The position numbers and the translations under genes were made by a program. From the NCBI RefSeq assembly GCF_028621955.1, contig NZ_CP117516.1:704001-768000 (forward strand): DNA of 64,000 nucleotides. Direction: 5' to 3'. This DNA is from Erythrobacter sp. BLCC-B19 (GTDB lineage Bacteria; Pseudomonadota; Alphaproteobacteria; Sphingomonadales; Sphingomonadaceae). The notes below the pieces were generated by a model. The model was not told the DNA's origin and did no database searches. It worked only from the letters and a program-made list of their open reading frames with translations. Shown here one piece after another: positions 1 through 7,581 of the stretch; within the stretch, counting starts at the first letter, position 1, and each line of letters begins with the position of its first letter.

Positions 1-300
1 GGCGGGCGGCGCTTCCCACAAGGCGATCTCCAGCGTGTCGCCCGGCCCGATCAGCCACGCCCCCGCCCCACCATCGCCGAGCTGCGCTGCAAGGCCGAGC
101 GAGCTTTCATAGGCCGCCACCCGGCTGCGGCTGGCGGGATCGAGCGGGATCAGCGCGATCTGCCCGCCGGCATAGTCCTGCCCTTCGATCCGGGTGATCT
201 GCCCCGCCGATGGCCCCGCCGCACCAAGCGACGTGCAGCCCGCCAGCAGCGCGGCAAGCGTGGCGGCAAGCAGGGCGTGCAGGGGAAGAGGCACGCTCAT
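1..300 (-). CDS. Capsule export outer-membrane lipoprotein, KpsD/Wza type (partial, N-terminal part)
   Basis: The reverse strand encodes an N-terminus with a lipoprotein signal: a hydrophobic stretch ending in LLAGC, with the acylated cysteine at about residue 22. About 60 residues later comes IGPGDTLEIALWE, the 'GPGD.l.i.vW' hallmark of the polysaccharide export (Poly_export) domain found in Wza, KpsD and BexD. Such proteins form the outer-membrane channel of the capsule exporter. The gene starts with ATG at 300 and overlaps the upstream glycosyltransferase by an ATGA, so it is translationally coupled. It is the last visible gene of the ABC capsule operon and continues beyond base 1, so its length cannot be judged. 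Confidence 0.85.
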   Translation of the reverse strand, partial: MSVPLPLHALLAATLAALLAGCTSLGAAGPSAGQITRIEGQDYAGGQIALIPLDPASRSRVAAYESSLGLAAQLGDGGAGAWLIGPGDTLEIALWEAPPA

Positions 301-1664
301 GCCGCCCTCGCCGTCGGAGCAGGGGCGGGGGCATCATCCCCCGTGACGGCGACCGAGCGGGACGGCGGCGGCGCAGTGCCGAGCAATCCGGCATAGAACC
401 CCGCCAGCCGCGCGCGATAGGCTGCCGCGCTGAACCTTTCGGCCTGCACCAGCCCCGCGCGCGAAAGCTGCGCCACCGCCGCGTCATCACCGTCGAGCGA
501 CTGGATCGCCTGCGCCAGCGCCCGCGTATCAAGCGGGTCGATCAGCAGCGCCGCCTCCCCCGCGACCTCGGGCAGCGACGAGGTATTGCTGGTCACCACC
601 GGCGTGCCGAGCGCCATCGCCTCCAGCACCGGCAGGCCGAAACCTTCGTAGAGCGAGGGGAACAGCACGCCCCTTGCCCCCGCAATCACCGTCGCCAAGG
701 TCTGGCGCGGGAGATAGCCGAGCCAGCGGATGCGCTGCCCGCCGTCCAGCTTGGCCAGCTGCTCGATCAGCGCCACATCGCGCGCGCTGCCCCAGCCGGG
801 CGCGCCGACGATCACCAGCGGGTGCGGCGAACCGCTGGCGAGATGCGCCTCGATCAGGCGGGCGACGTTCTTCTTGGGCTCGATCGCGCCGAAGAACAGA
901 TAATAGCCGCGCATAGGCGCGCCCAGCAGGCCTTCGACCTCGCGCGCGATCTGCGCTTCGGGAACGCCCGCCATCAGCGCGGCGATATCGGTCGACTGGT
1001 AGAGATTGGTCACGCGCCCCTCCTCCACCCCGAGGATGCGGATGATGTCGGCGCGCGAATGATCGGAGACGGTGAGGATATGATCGGCCTCGCGCACGAT
1101 GCGGCGCATCAGGGCAAGGTAGGTGCGCTTGCGATCGGCGGTGGTGTGCGGCAGGCGCAGCGGCACCAGATCGTGCAGCGTGTAGACATTGGCGGCCCCG
1201 CGCGCGGCGATCGGCAGGGGGTAGGTCCAATGCGCCAGATCGGCGCGCGGGGCGGTGATGCGGGTCAGCCGCCCGCTCAGGCGGAACGCGCCATGGGCGA
1301 GGCCATAAAGCTGGGCGGCATTCCAGTATCGCGCCCCCGGCACCGACAGGCCCGGCGGCAGGATCACTTCGCCCGACAGCGCGATTTCCTCGATCCGCCG
1401 CCCGGCCAGCACCCCGCGCGCGGCCAGCGCCACCTGCCCCGCCAGCCCCGGCTTGCGCGCTGCGGCGCCTGCGCCTTCCTCGCCTTCGGCCAGCGCGATT
1501 TCGTGGAGCAGCGGATCGCCGCCGCGACCCGTGCGAGCAGCGAACAGCAACCCGACCTCATGCCCCAGCCCCGCCGCCGCGCGGGCGAGGTTGCGGCCAT
1601 AGGTCGCCACCCCCGTCCCGTGTGGGCGGACGATGTTGTAGGCATCGATCAGCACCGCGCTCAT
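297..1664 (-). CDS. Family 4 glycosyltransferase
   Basis: The protein has 455 residues with a GT-B fold. An N-terminal acceptor domain carries the glycine-rich motif HGTGVATYGRNLARAA. The C-terminal domain has FFGAIEPKKNVARLIEAH and the GT4 E(x7)E signature in YEGFGLPVLEAM, followed by GTPVVTSNTSSLPEVAG. GT4 enzymes are retaining transferases using nucleotide sugars at the cytoplasmic face. The donor cannot be read from sequence. It lies 30 bases downstream of the Stf0 sulfotransferase and overlaps the export lipoprotein by 4 bases. A role in building the ABC-exported capsule is inferred from position. Confidence 0.9.
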   Translation of the reverse strand: MSAVLIDAYNIVRPHGTGVATYGRNLARAAAGLGHEVGLLFAARTGRGGDPLLHEIALAEGEEGAGAAARKPGLAGQVALAARGVLAGRRIEEIALSGEVILPPGLSVPGARYWNAAQLYGLAHGAFRLSGRLTRITAPRADLAHWTYPLPIAARGAANVYTLHDLVPLRLPHTTADRKRTYLALMRRIVREADHILTVSDHSRADIIRILGVEEGRVTNLYQSTDIAALMAGVPEAQIAREVEGLLGAPMRGYYLFFGAIEPKKNVARLIEAHLASGSPHPLVIVGAPGWGSARDVALIEQLAKLDGGQRIRWLGYLPRQTLATVIAGARGVLFPSLYEGFGLPVLEAMALGTPVVTSNTSSLPEVAGEAALLIDPLDTRALAQAIQSLDGDDAAVAQLSRAGLVQAERFSAAAYRARLAGFYAGLLGTAPPPSRSVAVTGDDAPAPAPTARAA

Positions 1665-1694
1665 GCCGAGACACCCGGAAAGGTGGCACCAGCT

Positions 1695-2525
1695 TCAACC
1701 ATAGCGGTAGCAATCCGCCATGAACCTCTCGCGGATTTCCTCGGTGAAAGCGTCGCGCTGCTTCTTCAGTCGCACCTCGGTCGCGAGCTTGCGGCCGACC
1801 GGCTGCACCTCAAGAAACCGCAGCGCCTTGCGCAGTTGCACCGCGAGGTTGGCGCTGAAATCCTCGTATTCGATCAGGTGCGGCACGATCCCGGCCTCGG
1901 CGAAGAAGTCCTCCCACGCGACATCATGCGTCACCATCTCGCGATAGCATTCGCGGATCTCGTCATAATCATAGGCGATGCGCGGCTCGTCACTCCTGTC
2001 GAAGACGTGCCAGCGGCCCGATCGCCGCGCGCGCCAGAAGCTGATCGCCTGGCGCACCTTGTCGCGCCGCTTGACCCATAACCACCTGGCATCGGGAAAG
2101 CAGCCCGCCAGCACCGCGCTATCGGCCCGCTCAAGCCGCAGGCAGCGCGCCAGATCGTTGCGGTGCGGCCACATGATCTTGGCCGCGAGCAGTCCGTCCT
2201 CCTGCGTCGCCCCGATCGCTGCCACCGCCTTGCGGAACGCGGCATCAGGGGCAGGCGCGCTCTCCCAGATCATGTTGAACTTTTCGAGGCTGAGGCCGAC
2301 GATCCCGTTCTGGCGCAGCAGTTCAGCCACATAGGTGCTGCCAGACCGGAAGGTGCTCGCAAGCAGGACGGTGCGCTCCACCCCGGCGGCGGCGAGCGCC
2401 TTGCGCATGATCTGCACGCGGGAGTTGAGGGGGCGCGACGGTGCAGGAACCGCCTTCGCCACCGCATCGGGCGCAAGCTGCTCAACCGCACGCAGCGCGG
2501 GGCGCACAGCAGCCCGTCCGCTCAT
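1695..2525 (-). CDS. Stf0-family sulfotransferase
   Basis: The protein has 276 residues. Near residues 54-70 is LLASTFRSGSTYVAELL, the 5'-phosphosulfate-binding loop in the form typical of Stf0 (trehalose 2-sulfotransferase-like) enzymes. Later DARWLWVKRRDKVRQAISFW matches the 3'-phosphate-binding region of that family. It would transfer sulfate from PAPS to a glycan. A longer open frame reaches 2696, but ATG at 2525 is chosen because it overlaps the stop of the FkbM methyltransferase as ATGA, the same coupling used throughout this operon. PAPS is probably supplied by the cysD-cysNC genes at 33.8-36.7 kb. The exact acceptor is unknown. Confidence 0.85.
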   Translation of the reverse strand: MSGRAAVRPALRAVEQLAPDAVAKAVPAPSRPLNSRVQIMRKALAAAGVERTVLLASTFRSGSTYVAELLRQNGIVGLSLEKFNMIWESAPAPDAAFRKAVAAIGATQEDGLLAAKIMWPHRNDLARCLRLERADSAVLAGCFPDARWLWVKRRDKVRQAISFWRARRSGRWHVFDRSDEPRIAYDYDEIRECYREMVTHDVAWEDFFAEAGIVPHLIEYEDFSANLAVQLRKALRFLEVQPVGRKLATEVRLKKQRDAFTEEIRERFMADCYRYG

Positions 2526-3397
2526 CGCCGCACCAGCAGGACATCGGTATAGTCCTGCGCCATCAGCCATTCGGTCGTTTCCGGATGATCGAGCGGCCCC
2601 GCGCCCAGCACGATACGGTGCGGGGTGAAGCCTTCGAGCAGCGCCAGCACATCGCGCGGCGCGATCCCGGCGGCCTGCATCTGGCGCGGCGACCATTCGA
2701 GGATGAGGTGCAGATCGGGGCTGCGCGCAATCACCTCGCGCGCGCCGCGCAGCACGGTTGCCTCATGGCCCTCGACATCGATCTTCATCAGATCGACCGC
2801 CAACCCCGGCGGCAAGACCGCATCGAGCGGGCGGACCTTGACCGTGATCGTGTCACAGGCCAGCCCCTCGGGCGCGGACAGGCTCGCATTGGCGCCGCGT
2901 TCGCGCGGGATATGCAAGAGCAGCTCCGCCTCGGCCTCGCCCAGCGCGATGTCGTGCAGGGTGAGCGGCGCGATCGACCAGTTGATGTCGCGGTTCCGGC
3001 GCAGCAGGTCGCACAGCTTGGGGTTCGGCTCGACCGCGATCACCTGTCCGCCCCCGCCCGTGCCGATCAGATTGGCGGCGAGAACCGAGAAATAGCCGAA
3101 ATTCGCGCCCACATCGACCACCACCGAATCGGGGCGGCACAGGCTGCGGAACAGGTGCGAGATGTCCGCCTCCCACTGGCGATAGACCACCATCTGCGGG
3201 GCGATGATCAGATCATGCGGGTCGATGAAATATTTGATCCCGTGGATCGTCTGGGTCAGCAGCGAGCCATCGGGAAACGGCACGGCGAACGGCCCGACCA
3301 GCTGGCGGGTTTCCCGCACCAGCCGCGTCATTTCGTCAAGCCGCTGGGTCAGGGCCGTGATCTGATCCTGCAAAAGCGTGTGCTGGGGCATATCCAT
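2522..3397 (-). CDS. FkbM-family methyltransferase
   Basis: The protein has 291 residues. After about 90 residues containing a short coiled-coil-like N-terminus, it shows the SAM-binding motif VVVDVGANFGYFSVLAAN, then VIAVEPNPKLCDLLRRN and, near the C-terminal half, VDLMKIDVEGHEATVLRGA. These three are the standard motifs of FkbM (Methyltransf_21) O-methyltransferases, which often methylate sugars in surface polysaccharide and glycolipid loci. It starts at ATG 3397, three bases after the preceding small gene, and overlaps the sulfotransferase by 4 bases. It is one of two FkbM proteins in this operon (the other is at 6682-7581). Confidence 0.9.
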   Translation of the reverse strand: MDMPQHTLLQDQITALTQRLDEMTRLVRETRQLVGPFAVPFPDGSLLTQTIHGIKYFIDPHDLIIAPQMVVYRQWEADISHLFRSLCRPDSVVVDVGANFGYFSVLAANLIGTGGGGQVIAVEPNPKLCDLLRRNRDINWSIAPLTLHDIALGEAEAELLLHIPRERGANASLSAPEGLACDTITVKVRPLDAVLPPGLAVDLMKIDVEGHEATVLRGAREVIARSPDLHLILEWSPRQMQAAGIAPRDVLALLEGFTPHRIVLGAGPLDHPETTEWLMAQDYTDVLLVRR

Positions 3398-3400
3398 AGA

Positions 3401-3790
3401 TCAACTCGTCGCAATGAAATCATTGGGTTGCGGGCGGCGCGAGAGACGCGGGCGCAGTGCGATCATGGTGTCAGCGGCCCAGTTGTCTTCCACATCACCA
3501 GGGGCGAGCAGCCGCAATCCGGCGGCCCGGCAGCCCTCGCGCACCGCTGGCAGTGCACCGGCTCCGGCGGCCTGAGGTGCCAGCACGCGCGGACGGATCA
3601 CCGCGCGCGACGCTTGCGAGAAGGCCGCGCGGGTGGCGGGCCAATCGGCAAAGCCGCCGCGCAGCAGCAGCAGATGCGGCAACACCTCGCGCGGTTCGCC
3701 CAGCTGTGCGGCAAGGCGACCCGCCTCCTCTGCCGCAATCGGCACGCCAGCGAGCATGGCTGCCAGCATCAACCCGTCACGCTCACACAT
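3401..3790 (-). CDS. Small protein of unknown function in the capsule operon
   Basis: This 129-residue protein is Ala/Leu/Arg-rich, with no signal peptide, clear membrane segment or recognised catalytic motif. A conserved-looking stretch near the C-terminus reads GDVEDNWAADTMIALRPRL. ATG at 3790 overlaps the end of the GT2-GT4 fusion gene by 8 bases (ATGTGTGA), and the stop lies 3 bases before the FkbM start, so it is clearly part of the operon. A frame extension to 3838 exists but would overlap the fusion gene further. I do not recognise the family. Position suggests a helper for glycan assembly or modification, but this is only inference. Confidence 0.65.
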   Translation of the reverse strand: MCERDGLMLAAMLAGVPIAAEEAGRLAAQLGEPREVLPHLLLLRGGFADWPATRAAFSQASRAVIRPRVLAPQAAGAGALPAVREGCRAAGLRLLAPGDVEDNWAADTMIALRPRLSRRPQPNDFIATS

Positions 3791-6026
3791 CCACGCCTCC
3801 CCGCTTGGCGATGATCGCGCGGTAGAATTGCGCCACATCGCGGGCCATCACCTCGTCCGAGAATCGCGCCTGGAACGCGGCATGGCTGCTCGCCGCCAGC
3901 GCCGCGAGGCCTGCCCGGTCGGTCGCAAGCGCCGACAGCCTTGCGGCGGCACCGGCGACGAAGGCCTCCTCGCCCGCAAACAGAAAGCCCGACACGCCAT
4001 CCTCGACCACTTCGGCCAGCCCGCCCGAGGCCAGCGCCAGCACCGGAGTGGCCGCCGACATCGCCTCGATCGCGACAAGGCCGAAGCTTTCAAACCGGCT
4101 TGGCATCAGCACCACATCGGCAGCGGCATAGAGCGCTTCGAGCGTGCCGCGTTCGACCTCGCCATGAAAGACGAGGCGGTTCTCACGCCCGAAATCCTCG
4201 GCGATCTGCGCGGTGAGCGCGGCATCGGGCAGCGCGCCGACAAATTCGAAGCGCAGCCTCCCGTCACTCTTGAAGCGGGCGGCCACTCTGAACGCGAGAT
4301 CATGCCCCTTGCGCGGTTCGAACCGGCCCGCGAACAGCACCCGCAAAGGATCGCCGCGCTTCAGCCGCGCCAGCTTGTCCTCCAGTGCCATGCCCAGTCT
4401 TGCGAGGATATCGGGCGTTCCATGCGGAACGATCTGCGCCCGCCCATCCAGCGTGACGGCATATTCGTCCTCGATCTGGCCGATCACCGCCTGACTATTG
4501 GCGAGGATGTGCGGCGCCTGGCGCAGCGCGCGCGTTTCGGCGGCGATCATCGGTTCGACAAAGCTGCGGCCATAGATCACCCGCGCGCTCCATTCCGGCT
4601 TGAACGGTCGGGCGAGGCGGTAGGAGGTGTGCAGGCTCAGCACTGTCGCGACCTCGGGATCGTCAAGCACCGGCAGCGCCTCCAGATCCCAGATCGGGAA
4701 GGACACGAGATCGAGCCCGAAGGTCTTGAGAAAGGCGATCTCGCGCATCACCGCGGCCATCCATTCGGCAACCCCGGCGCGCGGCACCTGATAGGCGGCC
4801 GCCAGCGCCTCGGCCTCGTCGGGTGCGGCGGCGATGGAGTGATACCAGATGCCGCCCACAAAGCGGCGGCTGGGCAAGTCCTTGGCGCGGGTGATGATAT
4901 GCACCGCCACGCCCTGATCACGCAGCCCTTCGGCCAGCAGCATCGTCCAGCGCGCGATCCCGGCCTCGTTATCCGGGGGCAGGCCTTGGCTGACCAGTGC
5001 GACGCGCAAGGGCGGGGGCTGAGAGGAAGGCAGGAAGGCGCCTGCCTCAAGCGCGCCATGCGCAGCCAGATCGCCGCACCGCTTGCCTTCCAGCCGGGCG
5101 CGGCTGACGGCTTCCATCCCCGCTTCGGTTCCGGCCTCGACATCGCTGTCGAGCGCCTGGCGGTGATGCGGCGAAATCTCGCCATGTTCCTCCAGCCAGG
5201 CGTTGGCGCGGCGCAGTTCCTCGCAATAATCCTGCAAGGCCTGCGCAACCTTGCCATAGCCCTCGGCCCGGCCATGGTGGTTGATGAAATAGGTCTTGCT
5301 GACGACCGACGGGTAAAGCGTCTTGGCCTTGCGCGTGCTCGACCGGATGTGGCTGGCGGCGAACTGGTGGAAGATCAGCGCGGCCGGTTCATAGACCACA
5401 CTCCACCCGGCATCGACCAGCCGCAGGCACACATCGGTCTCGTCGAGCAGATAGGCGAAGGTGTGATCGAACCCGCCGATCGCCGCCAGCGCATCGCGCC
5501 GGAAGCTCGAATTGGTGCCGAGCAGGCTGGGATAGAGCGGCGTGCCGGGCCAGTTGAACACCCGCTCGTCAAAGCTGTCGGGCGGGAAATAGGCATTGCC
5601 GAAGCGGTCGCACACCGTCTTGCGCACCTGCCAGCGCTGGCCGGTGTTATCGACCGTGAAGCCCCCCGCCCCGCCCACTGCCGGATCGGCAAAGGCCTTG
5701 GCGAGATAGCGCAGCCACAGGGGGTGCGGCACGGCATCGTCATCGAGGAAGGCGACGATATCCCCCGACGCGGCGGCGATCCCGACATTGCGCGACACCG
5801 AAAGGTTCGCCTCGGCGCAGCGCAGGTGCTTGATCCGCCCCTGCCAGCGGGCCAGCACCTCTTCCGAATGGTCGGTCGACGGGCCGTTCACCACCACCAG
5901 TTCGAAGGCGGGGTAATCCAGCTGCATCACCCCGGTGATCGCATCGTCGAGCAGATCGGCGCGGTTCAGGGTGTTGATCACCACCGACACCGGGGGCGAG
6001 GCGGCATCAGGCAGGAAGCGGCTCAC
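3783..6026 (-). CDS. Bifunctional GT2-GT4 glycosyltransferase fusion
   Basis: The protein has 747 residues with two catalytic domains. The N-terminal GT2 (GT-A) domain, residues about 12-270, has VSVVINTLNRADLLDDAI, an Asp triad at 95-97 (FLDDDAVPHP) and a DETDVCLRL motif. The C-terminal GT4 (GT-B) domain, residues about 340-745, starts with RVALVSQGLPPDNEAGIARW and has VLFAGRFEPRKGHDLAF and the E(x7)E pair at E646/E654 (ESFGLVAIE). A linker of about 70 residues joins them. Two consecutive transfers by one polypeptide are likely. The start is GTG at 6026, overlapping the TPR gene stop as GTGA. Confidence 0.9.
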   Translation of the reverse strand: MSRFLPDAASPPVSVVINTLNRADLLDDAITGVMQLDYPAFELVVVNGPSTDHSEEVLARWQGRIKHLRCAEANLSVSRNVGIAAASGDIVAFLDDDAVPHPLWLRYLAKAFADPAVGGAGGFTVDNTGQRWQVRKTVCDRFGNAYFPPDSFDERVFNWPGTPLYPSLLGTNSSFRRDALAAIGGFDHTFAYLLDETDVCLRLVDAGWSVVYEPAALIFHQFAASHIRSSTRKAKTLYPSVVSKTYFINHHGRAEGYGKVAQALQDYCEELRRANAWLEEHGEISPHHRQALDSDVEAGTEAGMEAVSRARLEGKRCGDLAAHGALEAGAFLPSSQPPPLRVALVSQGLPPDNEAGIARWTMLLAEGLRDQGVAVHIITRAKDLPSRRFVGGIWYHSIAAAPDEAEALAAAYQVPRAGVAEWMAAVMREIAFLKTFGLDLVSFPIWDLEALPVLDDPEVATVLSLHTSYRLARPFKPEWSARVIYGRSFVEPMIAAETRALRQAPHILANSQAVIGQIEDEYAVTLDGRAQIVPHGTPDILARLGMALEDKLARLKRGDPLRVLFAGRFEPRKGHDLAFRVAARFKSDGRLRFEFVGALPDAALTAQIAEDFGRENRLVFHGEVERGTLEALYAAADVVLMPSRFESFGLVAIEAMSAATPVLALASGGLAEVVEDGVSGFLFAGEEAFVAGAAARLSALATDRAGLAALAASSHAAFQARFSDEVMARDVAQFYRAIIAKRGGVDV

Positions 6027-6685
6027 AGCTCATCCTCCCGCAGGAGTTCCAGCCAGACGCGGTTGACCTTCTCGAACCGACCATCGGCGATCATCGCGGC
6101 GGCGAGTTCATCCAGCGTGCCGCAGCTGCGCAGCAGGGCGAGCTGTTCGTCATCGGCGACATCCTGCGCGTCCCAGAATAACCGCGCCAGAGCCAGCAGA
6201 TCGGGGCGTCCGGGCGCCTGCCGGTGCAGCGCCGCAGGCTCGCGGAAGCGCAGCGGCCAGCGCCCGGGATCCGTGCCCTGCCGTTCCATCACGAAGGCGA
6301 AATGCGGGCGCACGTCCTGCGGTGGTGCGCCAAAGGCAGCGGCGGTGCGATAGGCGATTTCGGCCAGCGCGAAATAGCCCTGCTCCTTCAGCATATGCGC
6401 GAGCTGCGTCCAGTAGCTCGCCTCATAGGGATAGAGCTTCAGCGCCGCGCCATAGGCATCGGCGGCAGGCTTCCAGTCGCCCGCGTCGCGCAGGGCATCG
6501 CCCTCGGCGATCAAGGCGCAGAAGGCGGGATCGGCCAATGCGGCGGCCTGCGCGCTATCGAGCAGCGCCTCGCGGCTGGCGAAGGACAGCGCAGGCGGCG
6601 CGCGGCGCGGGCTGGTGGGTTCATCGATCCGCGCCGGGCGGCGACGCGGGGCGCTGAGCGCGAACATCTCTCGGGCAGGCTTCAT
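6023..6685 (-). CDS. TPR-like protein, paralogue of the C-terminal domain of the ABC ATPase
   Basis: This 220-residue soluble protein has an Arg/Pro-rich N-terminus of about 33 residues followed by helical-repeat sequence. GDWKPAADAYGAALKLYPYE and LAEIAYRTAAAFG look like TPR helices. The segment from about residue 34 to 135 aligns well by eye with residues 230-330 of the neighbouring KpsT-type protein, including the shared cores SYW.QL.H.L.EQG and AEIAYRTAAA.G. It lies between the FkbM gene (ATGA overlap at its start) and the GT2-GT4 gene (GTGA overlap at its end). A protein-protein docking role near the exporter is inferred. No enzymatic motif is visible. Confidence 0.75.
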   Translation of the reverse strand: MKPAREMFALSAPRRRPARIDEPTSPRRAPPALSFASREALLDSAQAAALADPAFCALIAEGDALRDAGDWKPAADAYGAALKLYPYEASYWTQLAHMLKEQGYFALAEIAYRTAAAFGAPPQDVRPHFAFVMERQGTDPGRWPLRFREPAALHRQAPGRPDLLALARLFWDAQDVADDEQLALLRSCGTLDELAAAMIADGRFEKVNRVWLELLREDEL

Positions 6686-7581
6686 GCCGGAACTCCTCGG
6701 TCAGCCTCAGGGTGCGTCGCGGGTGCTGGGCCGGGGTGCGCAAGCGCAAGGTCGACGCACACCAGCCAGTCCTCCCCGCATTGCCGGGTTTCGGCCATCG
6801 CGCGAGTAAGGGGCTTTACGGTGCTGTCGAAGTCGAGGAAGGCGAGCGCCTCGGTGCCGAAGGCGCGCGCGACATCGTCCCAGCCATAACCGCGCGCGAA
6901 GTTGACCTCGCACACCACCTTGGGCCGGAACCGGGCGAGGATCGGGTGCAGGCTTTCCAACACCGCGAGCTCCGCGCCCTCGACGTCGATCTTGATGAAA
7001 TCAACCCGTTGAAAATCATCGGGATAAAGCTGGCCGAGCGGCACCTGACTGACGCTGCCGTGCCTTGCGAGGAAGGCGGAATCCTCCCCCGGCAGCAGCA
7101 GGCGGCCGTTCTTGGGCTCACCTGTGGGCACGAAAAAGGGGCGTGCGCCGTGCTCTCCAGGGGCGGCCAGAGCGATCTGGCGCGCCTCGGCACGGGGGGC
7201 AAAACCATTGACCTGGATGCTGGCGGCAAGGCAGCGAAAAACCTCCGGATTGGGTTCAACCGCCACAACCCGCCCGCCCGGCCCCACCAGATCGGCCGCG
7301 AGCAGCGTGTAGTAGCCAAGGTTCGCGCCGATATCGATCACCGTGTCGCCCGGACGAATCGCGGCGGCGAAGTGGCGGGTGAGCCAATATTCCCAATAGC
7401 CTTCGAACAGCATGTGCGGCGTGAAGCCGACATCATCGCCAAGCGCGAAGAGCTTCAGCCCGCCCAGCACCTGACACAGCAGGGTGCCGCGCCCGAGATA
7501 CTGGCTGCGGGTGCGTTCGATGAAATGGGCCTCGGCCACCGGGCGCGGCTGATCGAGGAGGATGCGGCGCAAATTGCTCAT
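6682..7581 (-). CDS. FkbM-family methyltransferase
   Basis: The protein has 299 residues. The SAM-binding motif is VIDIGANLGYYTLLAADL, followed by VVAVEPNPEVFRCLAAS and RVDFIKIDVEGAELAVLESL, the characteristic FkbM set. Although it shares domain type with the gene at 2522-3397, the two differ clearly outside the motifs, so they probably methylate different positions. ATG at 7581 overlaps the stop of the ABC ATPase-TPR gene (ATGA), and its own stop overlaps the TPR-like gene the same way. The substrate is not readable from sequence. A sugar residue of the exported glycan is the likeliest target. Confidence 0.9.
   Translation of the reverse strand: MSNLRRILLDQPRPVAEAHFIERTRSQYLGRGTLLCQVLGGLKLFALGDDVGFTPHMLFEGYWEYWLTRHFAAAIRPGDTVIDIGANLGYYTLLAADLVGPGGRVVAVEPNPEVFRCLAASIQVNGFAPRAEARQIALAAPGEHGARPFFVPTGEPKNGRLLLPGEDSAFLARHGSVSQVPLGQLYPDDFQRVDFIKIDVEGAELAVLESLHPILARFRPKVVCEVNFARGYGWDDVARAFGTEALAFLDFDSTVKPLTRAMAETRQCGEDWLVCVDLALAHPGPAPATHPEADRGVPA

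Noticed and set aside
210..2081. Long plus-strand open frame of over 600 codons antisense to the GT4 and sulfotransferase genes
   Set aside because: Its translation is Arg/His/Gln-rich without motifs, typical of antisense frames in GC-rich DNA. The opposite strand has two clear enzymes with coupled starts.
3633..6353. Plus-strand open frame of about 900 codons
   Set aside because: It lies antisense to the GT2-GT4 fusion, which has full catalytic motifs. The antisense translation has low-complexity Arg/His composition.
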